Source: Patescibacteria group bacterium (GTDB taxonomy: Bacteria > Patescibacteriota > Minisyncoccia > Phycocordibacterales > PALSA-1337). Taken from it: 14,122 bases of DNA. The position numbers and the translations under genes are program-made. Numbering within the stretch: position 1 is the stretch's first letter; every line of letters begins with the position of its first letter. Positions 1 through 7,446 of the stretch are shown here, piece after piece. Under the pieces are notes generated by a model. That model did no database searches. It was not told where the DNA came from and worked only from the letters and a program-made list of their open reading frames with translations. The DNA is taken from the NCBI GenBank assembly GCA_004298345.1, contig SCTV01000068.1, forward strand, positions 1-14,122, in the 5' to 3' direction.

Positions 1-624
1 AAACTGCGGAACCACAATCTCTTTCAGAATAGTGATACCCTGACCCTCTGTGGCCTTACGAAAGGTCTTCAGGTGTGCCTGGCCCCAAAGATTGTTAACC
101 GACATTAAGACTACCCTCTTTGTATTATTACTAATCAACCATCTCTTCACAGCCGATTCAACACTTGATACGGGTGAATGGGTTACAAAATAATACGGGC
201 TTTCCTTCTCAAGAGTATCGGGAAGCGCTGAGGGGCTAATAAGAACAACTTGTTCTGCTTCTGCGACAGGGATCGCTGCATTTGCAAGAAAATCCCACGT
301 ACCTCCAATGATTGCGGATACATCTTGTGTACTGGTTAGCTTACGAATAGCGGTGACTGTTTCTTTTGGATCAGTACGATCATCTTCAAAAGCCACTCGA
401 AACATCCTTCCATCAACACCTCCCTCATCATTTATTTCTTTAACCGCGAGCTCTATGCCTTGTCGTTCTGTCTCCCCAACAATGGCGGCGATTCCAGTCT
501 GCGGGAGAATTGCGCCGATAATAATTGGTTCCTCATTTTGAGTTTTATTGGATAATTTAAATCCTGCAATTACCAAGATCACAACCACAAGAGTAAAAAA
601 GATTGTTTTTGAAATATTAGACAT
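1..624 (-). CDS. LivJ/LivK-like substrate-binding protein, C-terminus cut by window edge
   Basis: Reading the minus strand from the ATG at 624 gives 208 codons open to position 1, so the gene continues beyond the left edge. Residues about 5-22 form one hydrophobic segment (SNISKTIFFTLVVVILVIAG), an uncleaved anchor or signal peptide without a clear lipobox. The start of a type I periplasmic-binding fold follows: EEPIIIGAILPQTG, a helix with ELAVKEIND, then EGGVDGR and FEDDRTDPKE, the standard N-lobe pattern of the Peripla_BP_6 (leucine/amide binding) family. The Cys pair found in the two other long binding proteins here is absent. The ATG lies one nucleotide after the TAA of the 626-1756 gene, so the two are almost certainly co-transcribed and translationally coupled. 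It probably delivers an amino acid, amide or other small ligand to the LivHM permease; the ligand cannot be read from sequence. Confidence 0.9.
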   Translation of the reverse strand, partial: MSNISKTIFFTLVVVILVIAGFKLSNKTQNEEPIIIGAILPQTGIAAIVGETERQGIELAVKEINDEGGVDGRMFRVAFEDDRTDPKETVTAIRKLTSTQDVSAIIGGTWDFLANAAIPVAEAEQVVLISPSALPDTLEKESPYYFVTHSPVSSVESAVKRWLISNNTKRVVLMSVNNLWGQAHLKTFRKATEGQGITILKEIVVPQF

Positions 625-625
625 G

Positions 626-1756
626 TTATTTTACTTCTATAAATTGGTCGCCTTTAACTTGCTTGATCACGAAACCCAGATCAGAGTTGCCGGTACTGTC
701 TAGAGAAAAAGTACCCATGAGACCTTTCCGATTTTTAACATTTGCCAGAAGCCAATCTTTTACTTCTACACTATCATCTCCTACTGCTCGCAAAGCATCC
801 ACATACATCATAACTGCATCATAACTTGAAGCTGCGTGGAATGGTATCGCAGATTTTATTTTATAAACCTCCTCATATCTGTCAAAAAATACCTGCGCCA
901 TCGTATCACTTCCATAGGCTGGGTCCGCAAAATAGATACCCTCATATGAACCAGCAATTTTCTTTGCATTATCATTTACAATCAAAGTAAAGTCCGTAAA
1001 AAGAGGTACTTGCAGTCCTAGCTCGCGAGACTGCTTTATAAATTTAGCTGCATCTGTGCCAAGTTGAGACAACACAAGTATTGCTTGCGGCTTTGCATTT
1101 TTTATTTTACCAATTAAAGTACGGTAATCATTGGTACCAGGTTGAAACTCTTCAGAAATAACGACTGTTGCCCCTGCGCTTTTCATAACCTGTTCAAACG
1201 TATTTTTTATATCTAGCGTATACTCTGTAATCGCAGAGATAACCCCAACTCTCGTGTATCCTTTTTTGAGCATCGCCTGAGCGATATCACGCCCAGCCAA
1301 GATGTCAGAGTTTGCAATACGAAAAATATATTCACCTGCTTCATCCACGTTTTTTCCACCAGTCACTGGGGTCATGATGAGAGCATGTTTCTCGTTTGCA
1401 AGTGGCGCGGCGGCAAGTGTTCCGTTACTACACATACCCCCAATCATATAGCGAACACCATCCACATTAACTAACTTTGAAACCGCGGAAAGTCCACCCT
1501 TACTGTCACATTTTGAGTCTTCGGGAACCATGAGCAGTTGCCTACCATTTACACCACCTTGGATGTTTACATCTTCAATAGCAATTTTAACGGCATTTAC
1601 AATGTTTTCCCCTGCCACTGCAAAATCCCCCGAAAGAATAGTTGGTACGCCTATTTTGATTGGTTCAGTACTATTATTATTCTGTACTGAGACAAATCCC
1701 CAAATTACTAGAATAACAAGGACCACTGCAAGGACAATCTTTGCTGTTTTGTTCAT
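626..1756 (-). CDS. Branched-chain amino acid-type ABC transporter substrate-binding protein
   Basis: A 376-residue, full-length Peripla_BP_6 / LivJ-like binding protein. Residues about 5-22 are a hydrophobic anchor (KIVLAVVLVILVIWGFV) with no lipobox, so it is probably tethered outside the cytoplasmic membrane. The bilobed domain begins at IKIGVPTILSGDF. The family block DVNIQGGVNGR is followed by EDSKCDSKGG and MIGGMCS; C83 and C109 match in context and spacing the Cys53-Cys78 disulfide of E. coli LivJ. The C-terminal landmarks GIYFADPAYG, SSYDAVMMYVDALR and KGLMGTFSLDSTGN are intact. It has its own promoter (1785-1814), lacks a Shine-Dalgarno site, and is followed after 1 nt by a second binding protein. 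It is separated from livG by the lipoprotein gene at 1904-3133. Ligand not determinable. Confidence 0.93.
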   Translation of the reverse strand: MNKTAKIVLAVVLVILVIWGFVSVQNNNSTEPIKIGVPTILSGDFAVAGENIVNAVKIAIEDVNIQGGVNGRQLLMVPEDSKCDSKGGLSAVSKLVNVDGVRYMIGGMCSNGTLAAAPLANEKHALIMTPVTGGKNVDEAGEYIFRIANSDILAGRDIAQAMLKKGYTRVGVISAITEYTLDIKNTFEQVMKSAGATVVISEEFQPGTNDYRTLIGKIKNAKPQAILVLSQLGTDAAKFIKQSRELGLQVPLFTDFTLIVNDNAKKIAGSYEGIYFADPAYGSDTMAQVFFDRYEEVYKIKSAIPFHAASSYDAVMMYVDALRAVGDDSVEVKDWLLANVKNRKGLMGTFSLDSTGNSDLGFVIKQVKGDQFIEVK

Positions 1757-1784
1757 AATTAATAATGGTTATTTTTATATAGCC

Positions 1785-1814
1785 ATTATACTCCTCGCAC
1801 TGAGATTAATACAA
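1785..1814 (-). promoter_or_regulatory. Promoter of the tandem substrate-binding protein genes
   Basis: On the minus strand a perfect -10 TATAAT (1790-1785) lies 18 nt after TTGTAT (1814-1809). A start site near 1778 would give a leader of about 22 nt before the ATG at 1756. No Shine-Dalgarno sequence is visible in the AT-rich leader. Confidence 0.6.
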
Positions 1815-1840
1815 GGTAGTAGCATCAATTAGAATTTAGA

Positions 1841-1880
1841 AAATAAAAAAGTACGCTCGCATCAAATGCGCTGACGTACT
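1841..1880 (-). terminator. Terminator of the 1904-3133 lipoprotein gene
   Basis: On the minus strand AGTACG (1880-1875) pairs with CGTACT (1855-1850), and an inner CGCAT/ATGCG stem (1870-1866 with 1862-1858) closes a 3-nt loop. TTTTTTATTT follows directly (1850-1841). The same decamer follows the hairpins at 8121-8151 and 11888-11907. Confidence 0.8.
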
Positions 1881-1901
1881 CGTGAGAGGATTTGAACCTC
1901 G
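1878..1901 (-). other. tRNA T-arm/acceptor-like fragment
   Basis: The minus strand reads GAGG-TTCAAAT-CCTC, matching the T-arm consensus GGTTCRANYCC exactly. It is followed by eight bases that could be a 3' acceptor strand. The fifth T-stem pair is a mismatch, no CCA follows, and no matching 5' half (acceptor, D arm, anticodon arm) exists upstream, where the lipoprotein gene ends three bases away. It is either a remnant of a tRNA gene or a fortuitous 4-bp hairpin. Confidence 0.35.
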
Positions 1902-1903
1902 GG

Positions 1904-3133
1904 CTACTTCTTCTTGCCCTTTGTTGCCGGTGCGTGGGCACTCGCAGGTGGTCGGCCGTTGACGGCGGTCACCTTGAACTCGAGCAACGGCTCGTATTCT
2001 TTGATGAATGCGAACTTCCGGTCCCCTTGCAGGAACTTGATGAACATCAACTGGAGCCTTGCTTGTTGCTCCAACTTGTTGCTGTCCACGAAGTCGGTGT
2101 TGTCCGCCAACTTACCCTGCTTCTCGGCAAGGAAGACGTCGAGTGCGTTCTCGACGAATGCAAGGTCACCAGTATCTGCACCCTTCACTTTGAGGGCGTA
2201 GATCCGTGTGATCTCCTGGCCACCGAGGCTGTCCTTGGCGTTCTTGTCGAGCATTTTCGCCGCCCACGCACTCCACTTCCACTCGTTCAACCCCTTTGCA
2301 AGGGTGACGGTGTTGGTGCGGGCGATTGTGCTCACCTGCTTGACCTTCATCGCCTCAGCGACGGGATCAGCACGGTTGTCCACCTCTGCGGGAGGCGGGG
2401 TCACAACGACCGGCGCCGGCGCGGGTGCCTTGGTGGCCTTCACTTTCACCGGCTTGGGAGCTGGCGGAGTGTTGGTTGTCACAGGCGCGGGCTTTGGGCT
2501 AACGACCGCTTGAGTTGTGGTTCCCGACGACACCCACGCGGTCGTCACGTTGGTGATGACCACCTTCACTGGCGCAGGTTGCACCGTGATGTGGTTTGTC
2601 ACCATCGTCTGCGGATTGATCACCGCAGGTGCGACGTGCACGTGGTTTGTCACCGTGGCCGGATTGACAACAATCGTCGGTGGCGCCGAAGTGGCGGTCA
2701 CATGGACGATGTTGGTAATCGCGGGCAGGGCCGGTGCGTGGAAGACGATGTTATTCGTCACCACCGTCGGCTTTTGCTTCGCGATTTGCGCCAAAAGCGT
2801 CTGCTGGCGGACATTGATGTCCACAAGCTTCTCGAGGGTCTTAACCCCGTTGGACTGCTTTTCGGCCTTCAAGTTCGCCTCACGCAGTTTTTCTGCGTAG
2901 GCCCGAACGGATTCCACTTCCCGCTCCTGGCGGAGCCGCATGGAATCAGTCTGTTCGCGGAGAGCCTTCTGCTCTTCCGACAAGCGAGCCTGCAAGGCGA
3001 ATTCACGCGTGGTCATGGACTGATCGAACGCGGTCGCCGAGGGCTGCGAGGACGCCGGCGTGTTATCGGGCTTGTTGCACCCTGTGACAATGAACGCGAC
3101 GAGGGTGGCGAGGGAGAGAATCAGTGTCTTCAT
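1904..3133 (-). CDS. GC-rich lipoprotein with coiled coil and Val-Thr-Asn repeats, unknown function
   Basis: A 409-residue protein from the ATG at 3133, chosen because it begins a signal peptide; the frame is open a further 47 codons upstream, but the promoter at 3246-3274 excludes those. Residues 1-19 form a lipoprotein signal (MKTLILSLATLVAFIVTGC, lipid-modified C19). Residues about 40-120 are a charged, Gln/Glu/Arg-rich predicted coiled coil. Residues about 124-196 hold five degenerate repeats centred on V/I-T-N (126, 140, 162, 179, 194), followed by alternating hydrophobics and Ala-Pro. Residues about 205-250 are a Pro/Ala/Lys linker. Residues about 252-395 look like a globular, mostly helical domain, and the tail is basic (KGKKK). 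I do not recognise the family. Base composition differs from the neighbours: 41 of 60 bases are G or C at 2401-2460. It has its own promoter and terminator and no Shine-Dalgarno site. Confidence 0.85.
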   Translation of the reverse strand: MKTLILSLATLVAFIVTGCNKPDNTPASSQPSATAFDQSMTTREFALQARLSEEQKALREQTDSMRLRQEREVESVRAYAEKLREANLKAEKQSNGVKTLEKLVDINVRQQTLLAQIAKQKPTVVTNNIVFHAPALPAITNIVHVTATSAPPTIVVNPATVTNHVHVAPAVINPQTMVTNHITVQPAPVKVVITNVTTAWVSSGTTTQAVVSPKPAPVTTNTPPAPKPVKVKATKAPAPAPVVVTPPPAEVDNRADPVAEAMKVKQVSTIARTNTVTLAKGLNEWKWSAWAAKMLDKNAKDSLGGQEITRIYALKVKGADTGDLAFVENALDVFLAEKQGKLADNTDFVDSNKLEQQARLQLMFIKFLQGDRKFAFIKEYEPLLEFKVTAVNGRPPASAHAPATKGKKK

Positions 3134-3245
3134 GGGATTACGGGAGTTGCAGAGTTTACCGAGTGTCTTACCGTTGTTTTGTTGACTGACGTTGACTAAA
3201 CCGACTGAATTGTTAAGGTGCCCTACACACGTAGGCCCAACCCTA

Positions 3246-3274
3246 ACACTAGCACATTGTAGTCTAAAAGTCAA
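3246..3274 (-). promoter_or_regulatory. Promoter of the 1904-3133 lipoprotein gene
   Basis: On the minus strand TTGACT (3274-3269) and TAGTGT (3251-3246) are separated by exactly 17 nt. The -35 box lies in the right arm of the hairpin at 3268-3289. A start near 3239 implies a leader of about 105 nt, which contains a small CCTAC/GTAGG hairpin and direct repeats of GTCAAC and CGGTAA. Confidence 0.55.
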
Positions 3275-3289
3275 GCCTCACCTTGACTT
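3268..3289 (-). repeat. Inverted repeat between livG and the lipoprotein gene; weak livG terminator or operator
   Basis: AAGTCAAG, 6-nt loop, CTTGACTT: perfect 8-bp arms ending in a short T run on the minus strand, 18 nt past the livG stop. The right arm contains the -35 TTGACT of the next gene. It could end livG transcription, serve as a protein-binding site, or both. Confidence 0.5.
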
Positions 3290-3306
3290 ACCTGTCTTTT
3301 GTATCA

Positions 3307-4041
3307 TTATTCGCCCAAATACGCCTCAACCACGGCCTTTTCCGAGAGAACCTTATCCGGAGTCCCTTCGGCCAAAAGCTTGCCACTGTCCAGCACAAAA
3401 ACATAGTCCGAAAGTTGACGTATCAGATCCATATTATGTTCCACAAGGAGTACCGTCTTCCCTTTTGTACGTAATTCCTGCATTACTGACACTACCACCT
3501 TGATCATTTCAGGGAATAGCCCAGCGAACGGCTCATCGAAGAAGAAAATCTCGGCCGGCATAGAGATGGCCCGAGCGATTTCTAAAAGTTTACGCTGGCC
3601 ATATGAAAGTCCTGTCGCAAGCTCATTTCGTTTTTCCCAAAGTCCAACACGTTTGAGCACTGCCTCGGCTTGGTCGAGATGGTACTGTGTATGATTTTCA
3701 AAAAGCGATCCCCACACTCCCCGCTCCGTGAGTACTACCAAAATATTATCGAGCACCGTTACCTGTTCAAAAAGTCTTACCTCCTGAAAAGTGCGTGTCA
3801 TACCGTAGGCGCCAATCTCATGGGGTTTGATGCTGGTGATATCAGCGTGCTTACCAATAAACACAGATCCTCCGTCTATCTCGTGCAAACCAGTGAGAGT
3901 ATTTATAAAAGTAGACTTGCCGGAACCGTTGGGACCGATCACACTCGTGATTTTACATTGCTCAAAAGAAAGCGAGAGATGGTTCACCGCATGTACCCCA
4001 TCAAACTTTTTTACCAAATTTTTTGTTTCGAGTGTAATCAT
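3307..4041 (-). CDS. livG: Branched-chain amino acid-type ABC transporter ATP-binding protein (LivG type)
   Basis: A 244-residue cytoplasmic ATPase that powers the LivH/LivM permease. All nucleotide-binding motifs are intact: Walker A GPNGSGKST (36-44), Q-loop Q86, signature LSYGQRK (145-151), Walker B IFFFDEP with catalytic E170, and H-loop H202. The segment YGMTRTFQEVRLFEQVTVLDNILV (residues 79-102) is the LivG pattern (RTFQ-VRLF), so LivG is preferred over LivF. It is a little shorter than typical LivG. The start at 4041 gives the conserved ITLETKNLVKKF N-terminus, and a -10 box lies 7 nt upstream. No LivF is present in the window; either it lies beyond the left edge or this protein works as a homodimer. 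Confidence 0.93.
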   Translation of the reverse strand: MITLETKNLVKKFDGVHAVNHLSLSFEQCKITSVIGPNGSGKSTFINTLTGLHEIDGGSVFIGKHADITSIKPHEIGAYGMTRTFQEVRLFEQVTVLDNILVVLTERGVWGSLFENHTQYHLDQAEAVLKRVGLWEKRNELATGLSYGQRKLLEIARAISMPAEIFFFDEPFAGLFPEMIKVVVSVMQELRTKGKTVLLVEHNMDLIRQLSDYVFVLDSGKLLAEGTPDKVLSEKAVVEAYLGE

Positions 4042-4048
4042 ATAAATT

Positions 4049-4054
4049 ATTATA
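4049..4054 (-). promoter_or_regulatory. -10 box of livG, leaderless arrangement
   Basis: A perfect TATAAT ends 7 nt before the livG ATG, so the transcript should begin at or next to the start codon. The -35 region (TTAGAA, 17 nt upstream) is weak. Confidence 0.5.
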
Positions 4055-4170
4055 AAATCCTAAGCACTAATTTCTAAATCCGAAATAATGTCAAAACCCA
4101 AAATCCTAATGTTTAAAACTTTTGAATTTAGAGTTTGTTTAGGATTTCGATATTCGGATTTCGGATTTAG
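4055..4170. repeat. Intergenic inverted/direct repeat island of AAATCC(G/T)AAA type
   Basis: CTAAATCCGAAAT (4074-4086) is a perfect inverted match of ATTTCGGATTTAG (4158-4170). Inside these lie AAATCCTAA (4101-4109) and its complement TTAGGATTT (4139-4147); another AAATCCTAA is at 4055-4063. The region is AT-rich and non-coding. The whole could fold into an imperfect long hairpin between the gutted binding-protein gene and livG. Confidence 0.7.
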
Positions 4171-4182
4171 TAGACATATGTA

Positions 4183-4599
4183 TTACTTCTTCAAATCCCC
4201 CACAATATGATACACCGCTTCGTAGGCACGGAGAACGGAAGGAATTTCTGGAGAGCGACCAAAACGTTCCTTGAAGCGTTTTTCAAATTCTGTGTAGCCC
4301 GCGGTACTAGTAGATATTTGTGTGGAGATAAAAGGCACATCTTCGGCGATCAGGTCAACGGGTCGACCATCGATACCGCCAGTAGCATTGATCTCATCTA
4401 TTGCAAGTTGTACCGCTTTTAGATTTTCCTCGCCGATACTGCTTCCCACTCCGCTCAGAGCAGAGACGAGACCGATCTTTACCGGCTCGAGAGTCGAAAC
4501 ATCTCGATTGTTATTTGATATCGCGGAAAAAGCAACGATGGCAAAAGCAAGCACCATTGTTACGAGGAGCATTTTTTCATATCGAGGGCTGGTGGACAT
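4183..4599 (-). pseudogene. Internally deleted substrate-binding protein gene
   Basis: The reading frame encodes only 138 residues, against about 375 for the family. Residues 1-87 match the start of a LivJ-like protein: an anchor at about 10-27, then EPVKIGLVSALSG, QLAIDEINATGGIDGR and DLIAED. Residues about 88-138 match a region near the C-terminus (GYTEFEKRFKERFGRSPE, then RAYEAVYHIV), followed by an early stop. Compared with the 626-1756 protein, roughly 200 residues forming most of both lobes are missing at the junction near residue 87, and the last 50 or so are also gone. The remainder cannot form a two-lobed binding pocket. The deletion is in frame and the promoter is intact, so a short membrane-anchored peptide may still be made; a real function for it is unproven. 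Confidence 0.75.
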
Positions 4600-4605
4600 G
4601 AGTAT

Positions 4606-4634
4606 ATAATACCGCTTAAAATCTTTCTCGGCAA
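4606..4634 (-). promoter_or_regulatory. Promoter of the truncated binding-protein gene
   Basis: TTGCCG (4634-4629), 17-nt spacer, TATTAT (4611-4606) on the minus strand. The -10 ends 6 nt before the ATG at 4599, again predicting a leaderless transcript. Confidence 0.5.
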
Positions 4635-4651
4635 TTTTATCGCTAGCCCCA

Positions 4652-5686
4652 CTACTCTGTTTTGGGCAATGTACCCGAAACCATCATTTTATAAATATCT
4701 CCGAGAGTAAAAAGAAGGCTGAGGAAAAGTGGGCCGAGCAAGAAACCAAACGGACCAAAAATAGAGATGCCTCCCAACACGGAAAGTAGAATGAGTAGCG
4801 GATGAATATGAAATCCTTTTCCAATAAAAACCGGAAGCAGGATATTGTCGATCACACTAACTGCAAGTACACCCCATACAAAAAGTCCGATGGCACCCGT
4901 AGTATTCCCCGTAAAGAAAAGGTAGATAATTGAGGGCACAATAACAAGTGCCGTACCGAGTCCTGGTACCAGAGAGATCACCGCAGCGATTGTTGCCCAT
5001 AGAGTTGCATTTGGCACCCCAAAGAAATGAAAGCCAATGCCGACAAAGACTCCTTGAATGATTGCCACAAAAAGAGAGCCTCTCACCACAGAATTTACCG
5101 CCAATGCCAACTTTGCCAATATCTCTCCATCGTAATGATCTGCCAAAGGACTCAAACGGACAATCTCCTTTTTGAATTTTGCACCGTCCTTGAGAAAGTA
5201 GAAAAGCATAATGATGCCGAGAATCAGATTGAATACTCCGTGCGCTGTGTTCGAGAAGAAATTGCCAAAATTATCAGAAAAGAAAGTAAAGACAAAAGAA
5301 ACATATTTTTGCACATCGATAGAAAAACTAGGGAAAATCGCTTGTATTGGTGATTCAATTTTGTCCACAATAACCGCCAGACCATCTACCCCACCATCTT
5401 TGATGTGATTATAGAGCCCAACAGAATCAGTGAAAACTTGATTGGCTACAAATGTAGCAGGAACAATGAGGATTACTCCTGCGATGAGCAGAGTGAGAAG
5501 AGCGGAAATAGTTTTATTACCACCGAAAATGGTCTCCAGTCTTCTATACAATGGCCCAAGAATCACCGCACAGATGGCTGATATAGAAATCGTAACGAGA
5601 AATGGTAAAAAGATTGAAACCGTAATTCCCGCCGCAATCAAACCAAGTATCGCCAAAAAATAAAGCTGTCCTTTTTGTGGGGTCAT
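4652..5686 (-). CDS. AI-2E family transporter (PerM/YdiK-like membrane protein)
   Basis: A 344-residue polytopic membrane protein of the AI-2E transporter family. Two or more N-terminal membrane segments are followed by a polar loop, then the family's C-terminal core: VPGLGTALVIVPS, VSVIDNILLPVFIGKG, HPLLILLSVLGGISIFGPFGFLLGP and a final helix. Length is normal. Members have been linked to autoinducer-2 export and to Na+/Li+/H+ exchange, and the substrate here cannot be told from sequence. It starts 15 nt after livM with no Shine-Dalgarno site, so it is read as part of the livHM operon. Such a gene within a LIV operon is not a standard arrangement. Confidence 0.9.
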   Translation of the reverse strand: MTPQKGQLYFLAILGLIAAGITVSIFLPFLVTISISAICAVILGPLYRRLETIFGGNKTISALLTLLIAGVILIVPATFVANQVFTDSVGLYNHIKDGGVDGLAVIVDKIESPIQAIFPSFSIDVQKYVSFVFTFFSDNFGNFFSNTAHGVFNLILGIIMLFYFLKDGAKFKKEIVRLSPLADHYDGEILAKLALAVNSVVRGSLFVAIIQGVFVGIGFHFFGVPNATLWATIAAVISLVPGLGTALVIVPSIIYLFFTGNTTGAIGLFVWGVLAVSVIDNILLPVFIGKGFHIHPLLILLSVLGGISIFGPFGFLLGPLFLSLLFTLGDIYKMMVSGTLPKTE

Positions 5687-5701
5687 GGTGTTTTTATTTA
5701 T

Positions 5702-6568
5702 TTATAATTTATATTCTCCCAACAATCCCTGCGGACGGTAGAGCATGAGTAAGACGAGGATGAGACCGTAGATCACTTGGCGCATTTGGGCCGCGATATC
5801 TGAGGGAAACCCGACAAAACGGAGCACTTCGGGAAGCAAGATGAGTACGACCGCACCAAGCACCGCGCCGCGATTATTTGCCAGTCCCCCGAGAATGATG
5901 ATGGCAAGAATAAAGATAGACTCGTTGAGTGTGAAAGTCGATGGATCGATAAAGGTAATATAACTCGCAAAAAGAGAACCGGCGAGAGATGCGAGCACCG
6001 CGCCGATCACAAAAATAGTGAGTTTGAAATAAATAGTATTATACCCAAAGGTCTGTATCGCCTGCTCATCTTCACGAATAGCTTTCAGCACTCGCCCAAA
6101 AGATGAATTGGTAATCGCTCGACAGAGTAAATAGACTAGCCCAAGTACTACAGCGGTCAAAATAAGAAATGGCATGTTGTCCGAAAGCGAATAGCCAAAA
6201 ATGCTCGGTCTTGCGATACCCGGGATACCGAGCGGTCCTCGAGTCAGACTCTGCCAGTTTAAAAAAATACTGAACACAATGATATTGAATCCGAATGAGC
6301 CGAGCGCGTAGTAGTCATCTTTAAATTTACTCAACACGAGACCAATGAGCAAGCTCAAAACTCCACAAATAATAGCGCCTAGAAACATCGCAAGGAAAAA
6401 ATTCATTCCCGAAGTGGTCAAAAGTATTGCTGTCGCATATGCACCAATACCATAAAAGGCGGCGTGAGTGACGGAGAGCAGACCAGTAAAACCGACAACG
6501 AGATTGAGCGAAAGGCCAAGGATGCCGTAAATGCCTATGAGAATAAGGAGGTGAATGACGTATTCCAT
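5702..6568 (-). CDS. livM: Branched-chain amino acid-type ABC permease LivM
   Basis: A 288-residue integral membrane permease subunit of the LIV family. Many hydrophobic helices are evident. The LivM landmarks are present: LGLSLNLVVGFTGLLSVTHAAFYGIGAYATA near the N-terminus (residues about 18-48), DDYYALGSFGFN in the middle, the ATPase-contact loop VLKAIREDEQAIQTFGYN, and the C-terminal LGGLANNRGAVLGA. It is shorter than E. coli LivM (425 residues) because it lacks that protein's N-terminal extension, as many homologues do. It begins 4 nt after the livH stop with no Shine-Dalgarno site, so coupled translation is likely. It should form the translocation pore with LivH, driven by the livG product. 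Confidence 0.94.
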   Translation of the reverse strand: MEYVIHLLILIGIYGILGLSLNLVVGFTGLLSVTHAAFYGIGAYATAILLTTSGMNFFLAMFLGAIICGVLSLLIGLVLSKFKDDYYALGSFGFNIIVFSIFLNWQSLTRGPLGIPGIARPSIFGYSLSDNMPFLILTAVVLGLVYLLCRAITNSSFGRVLKAIREDEQAIQTFGYNTIYFKLTIFVIGAVLASLAGSLFASYITFIDPSTFTLNESIFILAIIILGGLANNRGAVLGAVVLILLPEVLRFVGFPSDIAAQMRQVIYGLILVLLMLYRPQGLLGEYKL

Positions 6569-6572
6569 AAAA

Positions 6573-7439
6573 TTACTTTTTTAATATACCCTCTGGGCGC
6601 CAGATGAGGAAGACGAGGAGGACGGTGAAGGCGATTGCGTCTTTCCATTCGCCGGAGATTTTCCAAATACCAAAATTTTCAATAAAGCCAAGGAAAAAGG
6701 CGCCCAGCACTCCCCCATAAATATTCCCGATACCCCCAATAATCGAAGCGATAACCCCCTTGAGCAAAAGCGACATGCCCATGGTCGGCTCGATACCAGT
6801 ATCAAACCCGACGAGGATTCCCGCGAGTCCCGCAATAGCTGATCCAATAAAAAATACTTTACCGATAATTTTAGTAGTATTGATCCCCACCACCTTCGAA
6901 ACTTCTTCGTCATCAGATATCGCTCGCACTGCCTTACCAAAACGAGTCTTTTTTAGTACCCATGCAAGCACAAGCATAATCACGAAACCGGTCACCAAAA
7001 TAATTGCCTGTATTTCGGTAATCACTCCGCCAAAAATATCGAACACTCTCTGGTCGCCTGCGTTTACTGAAAGCGTTTGAAACTGACTAGTAAAAAAGAT
7101 AGCGATGATCGCTTGAATCATGGTAAAGATACCGAGTGCTGCCACGAGGAGCACCATACCCGAAGCTTTTTTCTGACGAAGTTTTACATAGACGAGCTTT
7201 TCAGCGAGAAAGCCGACGAGACCTGCGATAAGTACACCGAGGAGTACGGCGAGCAAGACCGGTAAGCCAAGCATTTTAGAAAAATAAAAAACCGCATATC
7301 CCCCAACTGCCGTGAGTGCTCCGTAGCCGAGATCAAAGAATTTCACCGTCCCATAGATGAGATTGAATCCAAGTGCGACCATGGTGTAGATCGCTCCGGC
7401 AATAATGCTGTTTAAAATCAGTTGCGGAAGTATGTCCAT
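6573..7439 (-). CDS. livH: Branched-chain amino acid-type ABC permease LivH
   Basis: A 288-residue polytopic permease, first gene of the transport operon. Family features: LILNSIIAGAIYTMVALGFNLIYGTVKFFDLG (residues about 7-38), the cytoplasmic contact loop FGKAVRAISDDEEVSKVVGIN, the segment GIEPTMGMSLLLKGVIASIIGGIGNIYGGVLGA, and the conserved end WRPEGILKK. Length is close to E. coli LivH (308). The start at 7439 is supported by the conserved MDILPQLILNSI beginning and a promoter only 7 nt upstream, which leaves no room for a ribosome-binding site. It is divergent from the receiver-like gene at 7635-8123. Confidence 0.95.
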   Translation of the reverse strand: MDILPQLILNSIIAGAIYTMVALGFNLIYGTVKFFDLGYGALTAVGGYAVFYFSKMLGLPVLLAVLLGVLIAGLVGFLAEKLVYVKLRQKKASGMVLLVAALGIFTMIQAIIAIFFTSQFQTLSVNAGDQRVFDIFGGVITEIQAIILVTGFVIMLVLAWVLKKTRFGKAVRAISDDEEVSKVVGINTTKIIGKVFFIGSAIAGLAGILVGFDTGIEPTMGMSLLLKGVIASIIGGIGNIYGGVLGAFFLGFIENFGIWKISGEWKDAIAFTVLLVFLIWRPEGILKK

Positions 7440-7446
7440 CCCGTTT

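Noticed and set aside
1855..1901. A complete tRNA gene on the minus strand
   Set aside because: Only the T arm and a possible acceptor strand exist; there is no 5' acceptor, D arm or anticodon arm upstream.
2208..2900. Plus-strand open frames with Thr/Val/Gly-rich hydrophobic translations
   Set aside because: They are reading-frame shadows of the V-T-N repeat region of the minus-strand gene.
1892..3199. A 435-codon plus-strand open frame antisense to the GC-rich lipoprotein gene
   Set aside because: Its translation is an Arg/His/Gly-rich mosaic without domains, a shadow of the codon pattern on the other strand; the minus-strand frame has a lipoprotein signal, promoter and terminator.
4652..5686. 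Reading the AI-2E family gene as proof of quorum sensing
   Set aside because: The family is broad, includes ion antiporters, and no LuxS or AI-2 receptor is present in the window.
6581..6940. A 119-codon minus-strand frame within livH
   Set aside because: It lies wholly inside the well-supported livH frame and ends in a Ser run produced by frame shift of hydrophobic codons.
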